This document shows, in pieces, positions 45,531 to 55,999 of a DNA stretch of 64,000 bases. The translations under genes and the position numbers were made by a program. Origin of the DNA: Meconema thalassinum (Eukaryota > Arthropoda > Insecta > Orthoptera > Tettigoniidae); NCBI GenBank assembly GCA_946902985.2, contig OX336389.2, forward strand, positions 169,146,704-169,210,703. The letters are read 5' to 3'. Position 1 is the first letter of the stretch; the number at the start of each line of letters is the position of its first letter. Below the pieces are notes generated by a model, which was given only the letters and a program-made list of their open reading frames with translations, did not search any database and was not told the origin of the DNA.

Positions 45531-46307
45531 CCTGCATGGGAAGCCTAAGTTAATGGGTAATGGAGTCTGTTGAAAGAGTCCTGGGGCTTCGAGCGAAGCG
45601 AGAAGCCCTCCTGAGCCTTTCTAACATGTGTAGCATTTGTAGCTTGCGTCATTTGAAATGATATAACGTCTAGTCTTTCAGACTGACTGTATTTTTTTTT
45701 GTTAAATTATTTCGTTAAAATGACAAGATAAAAATGATATAGAGTACAGTACTCTCTCAGTTACATGGCGGAAGGTCAACCCGGACAAGCCGGAGTTCTA
45801 TAAATACTCTCTTCAAAACCCAGCTGTACCATTAAAAACGACTTTTCTTCTAAAAAAAACCATTTTATTAATATTTTCTGACTTCTTACATAGTACATAC
45901 TAGTTATAAGTGTTTGTTGTGTATGTATGCACTGTACTCACAGTTTCAAAAATTATTAGAGGAAACATAAAACGGTCTGCATTGTACAGTACATATAAAT
46001 AACACCAAAAAAAACTTTAATGGAAAACATAGAGCCTAATCCTTACAAAAATGATTTAAACATATTCGTTTAAATGATTACACGCATGTGAAAAGGCACG
46101 CCTAACTTTTATGTTGAGGTTTGAGGTTTTAAAAGGTCTTTGATAGATGACTGCTTCCCCCCTTTAGGCTTCTTATGTGATGTAATATCTCTCCAATTAC
46201 TCAAGCAGATGATATCAGCTGGCATTGCTTCCTCCTGCTCACTAATGTACTGCAGCGCTGCTTAAATCGTCTTCCAAATGTGGGATGAGGTTTTTCCCGT
46301 CATCTAA

Positions 46308-47474
46308 CAAGGGGACCCTACGGCAATCGGATTTTTGTAAATTTTCCCGCTTCGGATACGGAAAGTTCAGACCTCAAACAATAATTTCCCAAAGCTGTTC
46401 GATGCCATATTCATGAATTCTCGAGAAAATAGACTTCGAAGTTTTCCAAGCGCTCCATATCCAGTAAAGATGTTACCGAGTTTGAGCAGGACGCGTGGCT
46501 CACCTGGTAAGGTTCGGGCCCAGTAATCGCTGGGACGCTAGTTCGAGTCTCATTTCGGGTGCTATGTTTTTTTTCTTTCTTTCAATTCATATATACTACT
46601 AATGTGATTGAAATATAAAAATCATCAAGTCAGTAATAATTCAATGATATGTAACTATAATTTCCAATGAAAACAACACACGTCTCATTTCTAATTATCT
46701 CCTATTTGAAATTGCGAATAAGCGACAAAAATAATATCCAGCAATAATATTCACACCATGTAGATTAATAAAAATATAAATAGAAGAATAAATTAATGTA
46801 AACAATTGAATGAGTAAAATTGAATGTGATGAAATATTTGAATATGGCGGTTTCTTCGAGATCTGTAATTATTTCGAATAACAGTTCTGCGTGTATCGTT
46901 AGCCTTTGTCACGTTTTTCTACCTGTGAAGTGGGCACAGCTGCTCTAGCACAAAGGATTTTTGGGTATTCCATGATGGGTGGAAGGGACGTGGAATGGAT
47001 ACATACCACGTCATTCACAAGGGATGCCTTTTCGAAGTAGCATTTGACTGTTGGTTTCCAGAGAAGCAGATAGTGTTTCTTGGCGTGGTGGGTGATTTTT
47101 TCTAACATACGATAAAGAAGATCATAATGTCGGGAGTGGAGGACGACAATCCGCCTGATGATTTTTATATTTCAATCACATTAGTAGTACAGTATATAAA
47201 TTGAAAGAAAAAAAATATAGCACCCGAAGTGAGACTCTAACTAGCATCCCAGCGATTACTGCTCCCGAACCTTACCGGGTGAGCCACGCGTCCTGCTGGA
47301 ACTCAGTAACATCTTTACTGGATATGAAGCGCTCGGAAAATTTCAAAGTTGATTTTCTCGAGAATTTATGAATATGGCATTGAACGGCTTTGGGAAATTA
47401 TTGTTCGAGGTCTGAACGTTACGTACCCGAAGCGGGAAAAATTACAAAAATCCGATTGCCGTAGGGTCCCCTTG
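46308..47474. mobile_element. Long-TIR element (~318-bp arms), TAA duplication
   Basis: The arms 46308-46625 and 47157-47474 are inverted copies beginning CAAGGGGACCCTACGGCAAT. A 3-bp TAA flanks both sides (46305-46307 and 47475-47477), suggesting a PIF/Harbinger-type mechanism. The interior of about 530 bp holds only a 69-codon minus-strand frame of unknown nature (46899-47108). Each arm contains a tRNA-like segment. The element split the Jerky-like pseudogene. Confidence 0.8.
46487..46565 (+). repeat. tRNA-like segment with pol III boxes inside a TIR
   Basis: GCGTGGCTCACCTGGTAAGG resembles an A box and CTAGTTCGAGTCTC a B box, about 40 bp apart. The mirror copy in the other arm lies at about 47218-47297 and has one change in the B box (TTAGAG). 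I cannot fold a convincing cloverleaf, so it is probably SINE-derived rather than a tRNA gene. Confidence 0.55.
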
Positions 47475-48042
47475 TAAGCTTGCCTCCTGCTTTCCTGTTA
47501 CTTCCTTTTCCATTTCCAAAACATTGTTGTCAATAATTCATCAACATTTTTGAGCAACAAAACAAGATCATCGTTTCGATTTTTAACTTTGGTTTCGCAC
47601 ATGGAATCAAACTTAAAATCTCCACCCTCATGGTCCAAAAGAATTTTCCAAGACCTTACAAGTGATATGTTCAGAATCTCTTCCCACGCTTCGGCCAACC
47701 ACCTTGTGACATCTAGCAAGTCGATCCTCTTCAGCATGGTTACCCAGTCTTCATTATAATCAATTGCTGATTTCAATGAACTGAGAAAACTCCGGCGATG
47801 CTTTTTCTTTAGCATTTCATGGATGCTGTCTGTTTGCTGTAAGACAGTTACAGGAACAGTATTTTGATCTGTTTGGAACATAAGCCTCTCCATCATCTAC
47901 CATCTTCCCACCTTCTCTCCGTCTCCACCTTGGTCCAGTCTTCCACACCTTTCAGACACGTGTCTCTTGTTCTTCCTCTTGGTCTTTCTCTCTTCAATTT
48001 TATCTCTTGTATCTTCCTGGGTATCCTCTACTCCTCCATTGG

Positions 48043-48877
48043 TAGGGGCCGTATTTTGGTAATAGCGATACGCGCGAACTTTTTTCATATCTTCTTTCTT
48101 GCATATATATGGCTTCTAGGTACTTAAAGTAGCGTATTTTAGCAAAATGAACTCGCGAAATATCACGAAATCTGATTTATTGCACGAATTGCACAAATAA
48201 TCACGAAATATACTTCACTTGGTACGAAAATGCTAAATATTATCGAAAAAGCTCTCCAGAACACGTTTAAATGCTTCTGAGGAATTGACCGTCGTGGTTT
48301 CCTTCTCATTTGATTGATAGTGCTGCGCCGCACCGGAAGTGGACGTGTATTCAGTTCCGTGATCTCTAAGGCTATCGATAAAAATCGATATCTGATATCG
48401 ATTACATCAAATGGCGTTGTGCGAGTTCGGGACTGATAAAACTTGATTGGCAAACATCCAGCATTTAAACATAAAAATGCCGAAAACTAAAGTCACAACA
48501 GTTTTCTCAAGGGCCGCGAAATACAACAGTGAGGGGTTATATGTATTTGACGCTGCAAGAAAGATTCTATTGTGTAAATACTCCAATGTTCTTATTCCGT
48601 GGGAACGAAAAGACACGTGCGATAACCACTGCAGGGATTTAAAAACACATAAAATGCGGAAGAAAGAAGGCAAATAACATTCAGCGATACTCTGCACATC
48701 GCAAAGAAGTTGTAACCCCCTTATCACATAATGTGTTAGATTTACCCCATACTATAAGGAAGATTTCAGATCAAACATCGATCATTATGGAATTTATTTC
48801 GCGAAATACCCACAGAAATAGTGTCAGTTTAGACACCGAAATCAACAGTTTTATTTCAACAAAAAATAAGGCCCTTA
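48043..48877 (+). mobile_element. hAT element carrying a CGGBP1/BED-like fragment
   Basis: An exact 8-bp duplication TCCATTGG at 48035-48042 and 48878-48885 flanks ends TAGGGGCCGTATTTT and, reverse-complemented, TAAGGGCCTTATTTT. It interrupts the RTE copy at an identifiable point. At 835 bp it keeps only a DNA-binding fragment of its transposase and so is non-autonomous. Confidence 0.9.
48477..48677 (+). pseudogene. BED/CGGBP1-like zinc-finger fragment of a hAT transposase
   Basis: 66 codons from the ATG at 48477 (MPKTKVTTVFSRAAKYNSEG). They continue with KILLCKYSNVLIPW and a DNHCRDLKTHKMRKK tail. The layout follows the N-terminal finger of CGGBP1, a vertebrate protein derived from a hAT transposase. 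The second zinc-binding Cys appears replaced (CKYS instead of C-x-x-C) and the His spacing is longer. It stops after the finger, with no dimerisation or catalytic region. Confidence 0.65.
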
Positions 48878-50025
48878 TCCATTGGCTTAACATATCCATA
48901 TCATTTGAGCCTTGATTCCTCTATCCTATCCTGTAATGCTTCCTCCTCGTCTGATTCTCAGATCTTCTCATTTCTTAAGCTGTCCATCTTTGTCACTCCA
49001 ATATGGTTTCTCAAGAATTTGATCTCACTAGCCTGTATTTTTCTTCTCTTCCTTCCTTTCATAACTCAGGTTTCTGAGGCATACGTTAGGATTGGAACAT
49101 AGTACGTCCGATTGAGGGACATCCGTGCTCTATATCAGGCTTCTAACACTCTTCCTGTATAATTCTGCTTGTCTCCCCCGCTCACTTATTTCCACTTTCT
49201 TGTATCATGCTTTCCAACTCTCTACTTTCCTCAGTCATTACCCACCAATTGTTATTCCCGTTGCGACGCTCTCCTTCTTCCTGGTCGCGACCATCTCGCT
49301 CTTAATTATGCTACATTTCTCTTCCCATACATCCAACTGCTCCTGAACTTCCTCCGCCTTGCTTCCCCAAATCATCAAATAGTCTCCAAACACCATTACT
49401 TTCATCTTTCTTTCACCCATTACTTGTGCCAGGCTGGTCATTATATCATCCATTGCTACAATGACAAGCAATGGTGAAGGTGCACTTCCTTGCCTCAAAG
49501 CCATTCTTCTGTTCCAGCCAATCTGATCTCTCTCCTCCCACTTTCATACAGCTCATACTTCTTTTGTACATTTCCCTTATCCTCCATACAGTCTGTTTAC
49601 AACTCCTCTGTTCTCTAAGGGCTTCCATACATTACTTCTACGTACACTATCATACGCTCTTTCAATGTCCATCAATTCCATGTTCATAATGCTATTCCTG
49701 TAACTGTCTTACAGCAAAGACTAGATCTACTGAGGACCTTCCTACTCTGAAGCCATGTTGTTCTCCTCTCATCCCTCCTTCTATTATTTCCCAAATTAGA
49801 GTTTCCTAAACTTTCTCAGAAATCTTTGCACAATGGCACATCAATGTTATTCCCCAATAGCTTTTGCACTCCTTTCTGTTACCTTACTTGAAGATTGGGA
49901 CAAATATTCCCTTCTTACAGTCATTGTCTCTTTCCTCCTCTCTTTCCACACAATTTTCATCACTCGATATAGCCTTTGTATCCCCACCACTCCTGATGCT
50001 CTCACCATCTCTACAATCATCTCAT

Positions 50026-50135
50026 GCAGATAATAACACAGGTTATTAGACAAAAATTATGAACATACCCAAGTACGTGGGGATAGATGACCACAATGTC
50101 CAAGCCCCTTAAATGAAACAACCACCACCTTATAT
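50026..50135 (+). repeat. SINE 3'-end fragment
   Basis: Shares the ACAGGTTATTAGACA, ACCCAAGTACGTGG and ATGACCACAATGTC blocks with 30150-30240, so it is the end piece of a common short repeat. Confidence 0.5.
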
Positions 50136-50657
50136 ACAAGTTCTACCATGTCCATATGAAATATATAATCTACGATAAAACTTTTTATTAAGCCACTGGT
50201 TTGTGCACTCAGTACCAATGTTGACTGAAACCCACAATTTAATAAAACTCCGTCATTCATGTCGTATTGTTGACGATTGTGGGTCCATTGTGTTCACATT
50301 CAAACTGTAATTCTAACATAATTTCTATCTGAACACTTGACAGTTATTTTCTGTTTTGTAAACATATCATTTTCATTATCATATTGGAAACCTTAGTGTT
50401 GCCTTAGTAATCGGAATGTAATGCTATTCAGTCGGTCAACACGATTGTACCCAATTGTAATGGGGGTTTCCCTAATCCTGGATCCAAGTGCATTTATTAA
50501 TCTCATGAAAATATTTTTCAGCATTGATTAAATTTCAACATACCATTTTCATCATTTTATTAAGTGGTATGGAAGAAAGTATGATATTGCCCCACAATTA
50601 ACCAGTATCAGCTCCCTTAAGCCATGGCCGAGGCCAACAGATATCATCAACAAAACA
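50136..50657. other. Intronic spacer
   Basis: AT-rich, with no supportable frame or repeat. Confidence 0.4.
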
Positions 50658-50980
50658 GTGATAGTCTGAAAGACTAGACTTTATATCATTTTAAATGCTA
50701 CAAATGCTGAAAAATGCTAGGTGAAAGCCTCATGATCATGCAGCGAACTGCATGAACTCAAAGTCCATTAGCAAGTGCAAACCGAGGTCAAAGGAGGTAG
50801 CTGGCTGGATGACGTCACACTCACCGGAGCGCGCGGGGAAAGGAGGAATCTCAAGCGGTACTATGACGTCACAAACCTCAGTGCATTCTTGGTACATCTT
50901 GTCCCGTCGCCGTAACGTAACGCCAGACCTCAGAGTAACGACGAAGTCGACAAGATCATTTAAAATGATAAAACTCTTAA
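50658..50980. mobile_element. Unclassified repeat element B (inverted relative of element A)
   Basis: About 320 bp. The left end AGTCTGAAAGACTAGAC with TATCATTTTAAATG corresponds, inverted, to the right end of element A. The right end GACGAAGTCGACAAGATC with ATTTAAAATGATA corresponds to A's left end. It contains two TGACGTCA octamers (50810-50817 and 50864-50871) and lacks the 44-bp array. Confidence 0.65.
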
Positions 50981-51229
50981 AATAAAAACTTTTAGGTGCA
51001 TAAATATTCTACCAGTTTCACAGTGAAGATATATTGTCTTTACAGAGTAATTTCATAGCCCAACTGATGAGATTCACAGTGTCTGAATGACTTCAAGTGA
51101 AACCCAAACCTGCAAAGATGCAGTACCAAACAGGCTTGCCCTGAAAGCTTGTTGTCCTGTTGAGGGTCTTTGGAAAGCTTGTAGGGAAGAGTGGACCACA
51201 GAGCAAACTGAGGGCAGAGTGACACATAC

Positions 51230-51379
51230 CTGTAATGCAAAGCCTACACCGGGCACCTGGATGGCACCGGATGATGACTGCTGAGTAGAAGTACGAGATG
51301 AAGGTGATGTGCCACGAGAGCGAGGTTTGGATGGCTTGGGCATTATACTGCTAACTTCTGAACTGTCGAAGGACTGCAA
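51230..51379 (-). CDS. PLK4: PLK4 (SAK kinase) penultimate exon: Ser-rich linker and start of polo box 3
   Basis: 150 bp, 50 codons, phase 0 on both sides. The acceptor is CCATGTTTCAG and the donor CAG/GTATGT is close to consensus. It encodes a Ser/Thr/Pro-rich linker (KPRSRGTSPSSRTSTQQSSS) followed by IQVPGVGFALQ. The latter corresponds to the VGWATQ-like strand that opens the last polo box of PLK4 and runs directly into the LPSGEVQV of the terminal exon. The linker type, strand and phase all agree with PLK4. The flanking introns are 10.3 kb (downstream) and about 11.8 kb (upstream). Confidence 0.82.
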
Positions 51380-51790
51380 CTGAAACATGGAGTTATATTC
51401 AATATCAAATTGCCTTTTAAGTAAAACAGACAAATATTTGTTGATTACAAGAATTCTGCAAGATTCACCTCACAAAATGTCTACAGTAATTTCTAAAGCC
51501 TATGATTTAAACTCAGGCATTTCTTTAATTTTATATTCCAATAACAACATCTTGATTAAAATAAAATGAAATCCAGGCATTGACCTACTGAGGCCTGCTA
51601 ATGAAATACATTTATGAAGCATTTCATCACAATCATTCAATAACTGGAGATTGTGTTCCAAGTTGTCAACTATAGTCCACAAATAAGACTGTAAGTGAAT
51701 TGTGATTAACCACTCGAGCCAATATTAAAAGTTTGCCAAATTTTACCCCACAGCCGAAATAAATTTTAGAAAAATATCACTATTTAACAT
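51380..51790. other. Intronic spacer
   Basis: AT-rich DNA upstream of the PLK4 exon acceptor. No frame or repeat that I recognise. Confidence 0.4.
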
Positions 51791-51998
51791 GCTGGCACAA
51801 ACACTGCAGCATCTACTAACATCCAAGGTTGCAGGATCGAATCCTGGTGCAATCAGTTGACTTTTGTGGGTGCACATATGTGAGGGAGCCATGTCAGTAG
51901 ATTTACTGGCATGTTAAAAGATGCTCTTCGGAGCAAAATTCCAGCGTCTCTGAAAGCCACATTAGTTAAAAGGGACGTAAATCCAATAAGATTTTATT
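51791..51998 (+). repeat. tRNA-like SINE, family S4
   Basis: The B box GGATCGAATCC lies in the head sequence GTTGCAGGATCGAATCCTGG. The body contains GGCATGTTAAAAGATGCTC and ends near AATAAGATTTTATTG. The head matches 30440-30815 (minus) and 63781-63861. Confidence 0.55.
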
Positions 51999-52162
51999 GT
52001 CTACTAACACTTCACCAAAAAAGCAATAAAAGACACTCACAGTCACATTCATTTGGCCACATTCTCCCTTAAACAGGATTATTGTAGGCATAACTTTAGA
52101 ATTAGCAGGTGCCCTGTCGATAACCACTCAGGTGGACTATCCCTCATATCTTCATTGTTGTT

Positions 52163-52592
52163 GGTTTTTTTTCTATTTATTGTATGGCTTTCAGTGCCGG
52201 GAGTGTCCGAGGACATGTTCGGCTCGCCAGAGGCTGTAGCTGCTTCAAGCGGACACCCCTAGGGTGAGCTACAAGTTCCGTTCAATTTCAAGCGATTCCA
52301 ACTTTCGCTACCAGATGTTAATGATACCTAGTGGTGAACGCTGGAACTTTGATAGAGCGTTACAACGAAATCTAACCTAGAAATTTAGCTCCACACAAGT
52401 TTAGTCTGAGGAAGGATCTTTTACATGCCATAAATCTATGACATGGGACCGCCGGCTTAACTTCCTCTCCGAAGGAAGGCATACTGAAGGATTTTAATGC
52501 TCTTAAAAAATCCGACGACTTCGGCCGGGTTTGAACCCGCTATCTTGGGCACAGCAGTTCAGCATGCTACCAACTACGCCACTGAAGCCGCT
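52163..52592 (-). mobile_element. tRNA-derived SINE, family S2, copy 2 (longer form)
   Basis: The minus-strand copy of the SINE at 9494-9847 has the same tRNA-like head (B box GGTTCAAACCC) and tail region. It also holds about 75 bp in the middle that the first copy lacks (including GGACCGCCGGCTTAACTTCC). Imperfect 15-bp duplications ATCTTCATTGTTGTT (52148-52162) and ATCTTTATTGTTATT (52593-52607) flank it. Confidence 0.88.
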
Positions 52593-52607
52593 ATCTTTAT
52601 TGTTATT

Positions 52608-53316
52608 CACACCACATGTATCTTCCTGCTGTGCATAATCATCACTAGAAACAGTCAAAATTCTTGAGTGAAACTGAATTTTTCACACTGCTCTATCAAG
52701 TTCTTATGTCAGTAATAATTAGTTATTGAGAGTTGTATGCAGACAACAGTTCTAAGAAACTTAATATTATTTAACTTGCCAAAATTGTTACAGTCGTTCT
52801 TCCTAACTTACTTCTGGCAGCATAACTAACAGTTCTATATCACACAAGATGCAAAACAAGAATGACGATGTCAATGAAACAAAAACGCGGGCAACGAGTA
52901 TGAACACGGCTACACAAGAAACGACATATATCGATTGTTGATCGAGAGTCTTATTCCTCTCCTATAGCGTCTGACACCTATCAAGTCGACTGATGAAGGC
53001 GATGTGCTGGAATATGTATCGTTGTGAACTGAGATAAAAAGGATCGAAAGGGGTACTAGAAGTTTGCATTGACAACCAACAGGTGTTATACAAGTGTACA
53101 TCGATCCACTCTTGGCTTACAATTCACATGCACGTGCATGCCGAACCAACTTGAGTGGTGAAACTTTATACTTGAACATATGAAGTTGATATCGATGAAT
53201 AGGGCTAATATTTGGTGAATCAATATATTACCCAAGAGTGCTCTAAAACAATGCATTTGTGATCTAAAAAGTTCATATAACCATAAATATTATCTAAAAA
53301 TATGTTTTCTCCTTGT
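52608..53316. other. Intronic spacer
   Basis: AT-rich, with no supportable frame or repeat. Confidence 0.4.
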
Positions 53317-53333
53317 ATGTAATACGTTAGAAA

Positions 53334-53662
53334 GCCTCCATGGCTCAGGCGGCAGCACACCGGCCTCTCACCGCTGGGCCCGTGGTTCAAATCCCGGTCA
53401 CTCCATGTGAGATCTGTGCTGGACAAAACGGAGGCAGACAGGTTTTTCTCCGGGTACTCCGGTTTTCCTTGTCACAATTTCATTCCAGCAACACTCTCCA
53501 CTATCATTTCATTTCATCTGTCATTCATTTAATCATTGCCCCAGAGGAGTGCGTCAGGCCTCGGCAGCCGGCACAGTTCATATCCTCGCCGCTAGACGGA
53601 GGCTTCATTCATTCCATTCCTGACCCGGTCGGAGACTGGAAGCAGGCTGTGGATTTTCATTC
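53334..53662 (+). mobile_element. tRNA-derived SINE, family S1, copy 2
   Basis: About 330 bp, highly similar to 3377-3707, with A-box-like ATGGCTCAGGCGG and B box GGTTCAAATCCC. A perfect 17-bp duplication ATGTAATACGTTAGAAA flanks it (53317-53333 and 53663-53679), indicating a recent insertion into the PLK4 intron. Confidence 0.92.
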
Positions 53663-53679
53663 ATGTAATACGTTAGAAA

Positions 53680-54030
53680 TGAATAATTTGAACCAGTCAA
53701 CTCATAAGTAGGGTAACAATTTATCTGGCATATAAAGTACTTAACCTTGCCCTAAAAATAGATGCATTTATGGCCTATGATATGAAAGGAATTTTCCCAG
53801 TCAGACTCCTTGATTGCAGAATTTTCTAGAAAATGATACCTACAATCCACCCTAAGGGATGTCTACTGCACGATATAAAGTATAAAAATAAAAACTCAGT
53901 GAGGGACAATGAAGAGTAGGCATTCATCGGCAGGAAAACCGACTCCGTGGATTAAATACAGAATTGTTTAATCCACAGCAGACTATAGGACAGTCCAACT
54001 CATTGCAGGTCTTCATCGTCACACCACTGA
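53680..54030. other. Intronic spacer
   Basis: No supportable feature. Confidence 0.35.
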
Positions 54031-54840
54031 GGTACTTCACAGCCTAAGGCTGGGGGCCACTTATGAGGAAATTGTTGGCGCATTAGAAGGGGGCTTCGGG
54101 GACCACCAACTAGTATACAGCTCAAAAAGAGGACCCAGGGGACGAGCGAGTCACTCCAGGGGCTTGTGGCCGAAGTAGAACATCTGGCCCATAAGGCACT
54201 AGCCAGCTTTCTCATTGAACAAGAACAGCAAGAGGCTGCCTACAGCTTCCTCAACAGATTTCATGACTCCAAAATATACCACCACCTGATGCTCAGTGGG
54301 GAGAACAGTCTCAGGGAAGCCCTAACCAACACCCTGAGAATGGAGGTGGCAAAGGAGACAGCTGCTGCGACACCATCAGCGAGGATGCAAGCAGTCAAGG
54401 GAGAAGAGACGCCGGAGACTGACCGTCTGCCATCAGAGTGAAGCATACCGCTGTCGGGACTGCAGAGGAGTCACCTACGTGGCTATTTCAAGAGGGATTG
54501 TTGACGGGAAGTAGCCATCCCCACACACAGGGAAATGAGTAAGGGCTGACCAGAAGAGGGGCTCATCGGCGCCACTATTACCATCCCCCTGCCATTACAC
54601 TAAACATGGTCACTGAGGAGTGACGGTAGCCTGATCGTGAGAGGATGGCTCAGGGACAAGCCATGTTGCATCACCGTCGTCAGGTCGGACATTGCTGCAA
54701 GACAGAAAGAGAGGGGACCATATTGCCCATGACGTCACCAAGAAAGGACCGTTTCCCATTACCTCGGATAGATGACATGTTAGACACCTTGTTGGGTCTC
54801 TGTTTCCCTGTTTTCCCAGAATTCCTGGTCACTAGCCACC
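54031..54840 (+). pseudogene. Ty3/gypsy gag-pol scraps
   Basis: Plus-strand frames in order. Gag capsid pieces are TYEEIVGALEG with FGDHQLVYSS, then EVEHLAHKALASFL and LSGENSLREALTNTLRMEVAK (54166-54441). Next comes a protease-region remnant (GWLRDKPCC, VVRSDIAA, in another frame near 54650), followed by the RT-entry motif KDRFPLPRIDDMLDTL (54745-54800). The order and motifs fit a Ty3/gypsy family different from the one at 13828. Large deletions and frameshifts leave nothing functional. Confidence 0.75.
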
Positions 54841-55094
54841 CTGGAAAAACCAAAGTAAGGATTCCAATCAGTATTCCCAGATGTAATGACACATATTAAT
54901 CTAGGAATAATTCTGCGAGTAAATCACAAGTACAGTAAACCATAATATGAGTGCATGTATATGAAATGGGCCTAGTTGTTGGGTATTACTGTAAATTAGC
55001 ACCATTTCTGGGCTGTATACGACTGTACCTACATTCTTAATAGATGTTTTTGCTTTTTAAGGAAGCAAATTGTCTAGAAAATGAACTTCAGATT
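54841..55094. other. Intronic spacer
   Basis: Short AT-rich stretch with no supportable feature. Confidence 0.3.
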
Positions 55095-55999
55095 TACCGT
55101 TCCTCGCATAATCGTTGCATATTTTTAGCCTAAAATTCGTGGGAAAAAACAGGGAGCGACGATTATGCAAAGAATATTCAAGTACAAAAAAGAAAACCAC
55201 AATTTTTAAATACAGTATATACTCAGGGTGTCGAGCGATGACCTTTCTTCAAATTCCCGTATTTCCCATACGAAAATCCACCAAATTCCCGTATATTTTA
55301 GAACCCTCTAAGACTAGTGTTCGCATACCGAATGGCTGAAAAATTAATCTTAAAGCGCGAATCAAGATTTTCTGACGTAAGTGTAACTGCATTTTTGGAG
55401 ACACTTCCGCACTTGGTGATGGCGAGATTTAGGCCTAATCCGTAGCGTGAGCAAAGCGCGCGCGCGAGTGAACTCTCACGCAGATGGGATGAGATGCTAC
55501 GAACACAAATAAAATACCGTTTACCTGAGAAGAGCTGATATAACTGACTTTTACTGAAGAGGGTTGAGAGAGTAGAGAATAGGAGTGTCGCATAATAAAT
55601 ATTTACTGGAAGTGACTGAATTGTTTGAAACCGTAACCGTATACCCCTAGAGCTTCCACGAGTTAAAATGGCACCGAAGCTTATGCATGGCGAACTTCCG
55701 GTCCGCGAATCTCCATTTGATTTTCATTGGCAGTGAATCGTTCGTTCGTGATTATCTTCTTTATTATTTCGGATTGTGGTTTTGTTTTTAAGCGTTCAAC
55801 TTATGAAATAAGAACTAGAGGGTTGGCTTTTCATGATTATTCCAAAGACAAGTGTCTCCTAAAAGAGTAATTAGTAAAACTTCACATCAGAGACGACCAT
55901 AACAAACAGCTTGCCTACTAAGTGTGTGATTTGCACATTTCAAACTGCAGTGGTTTAACATATCTTAGACTACAATAATTAAGTTGATGCAAATTAAAT

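Larger units (their letters stand above)
44519..45690. mobile_element. Unclassified repeat element A with TGACGTCA cluster and tandem array
   Basis: The left end holds TATCATTTCAAATGATC followed by TTGTCGACTTCGTCGTTA. The right end holds CATTTGAAATGATAT and GTCTAGTCTTTCAGACT. The same two ends, inverted and close together, form element B at 50658-50980. Inside are five TGACGTCA palindromes and a ~44-bp tandem array. The array is flanked by a direct repeat (GGAGTCTGTTGAAAGAG at about 44774 and 45552). There is no protein-coding frame. A and B could also be the arms of one large element containing 45691-50657. Confidence 0.6.
45747..47867 (-). mobile_element. Jerky/Tigger-like transposon remnant, 3' half
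   Basis: The 3' end CAGTACTCTCTCAGTTAC is preceded by TA (45745-45746), resembling Tigger/Jerky terminal repeats. Coding sequence on the minus strand (46109-47867) is the C-terminal part of the transposase, interrupted by a 1.17-kb element at 46308-47474. The 5' half is lost at the junction with RTE sequence near 47868. Confidence 0.75.
46109..47867 (-). pseudogene. Jerky-like transposase C-terminal remnant
   Basis: At 47498-47867 the strand encodes a DDE_1-type end, with EMLKKKHRRSFLSSL, IDLLDVTRWLAEAWEEI and LVRSWKILLDHEG, all typical of Jerky/Tigger proteins. Beyond the inserted element the tail resumes in shifted frames at 46109-46304 with YISEQEEAMPADI, LSNWRDITSHKKP and a stop. The upstream catalytic region is absent and the frame is broken at least twice, so it is a pseudogene and not a host JRK gene. 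Confidence 0.75.
47868..50025 (-). mobile_element. RTE-type LINE, copy 3, decayed and split
   Basis: Same family as the copies at 31432 and 41171 but with many indels. The 3' part is at 47868-48042 and the rest at 48886-50025. Recognisable pieces are ALRQGSAPSPLLVIVAMDD at 49450-49504 and CMKVGGERSDWLEQ at about 49500-49560, from the RT core. Both element ends are missing. A hAT element sits inside it. Confidence 0.85.

Noticed and set aside
46487..46565. Genuine tRNA gene
   Set aside because: Promoter-like boxes are present but I could not fold acceptor and T stems, and the copy is part of a transposon's inverted repeat.
47498..47896. Host JRK/Jerky-like gene
   Set aside because: Only the C-terminal part is present, frames are broken, and a transposon-like TA-CAGT end lies just downstream.
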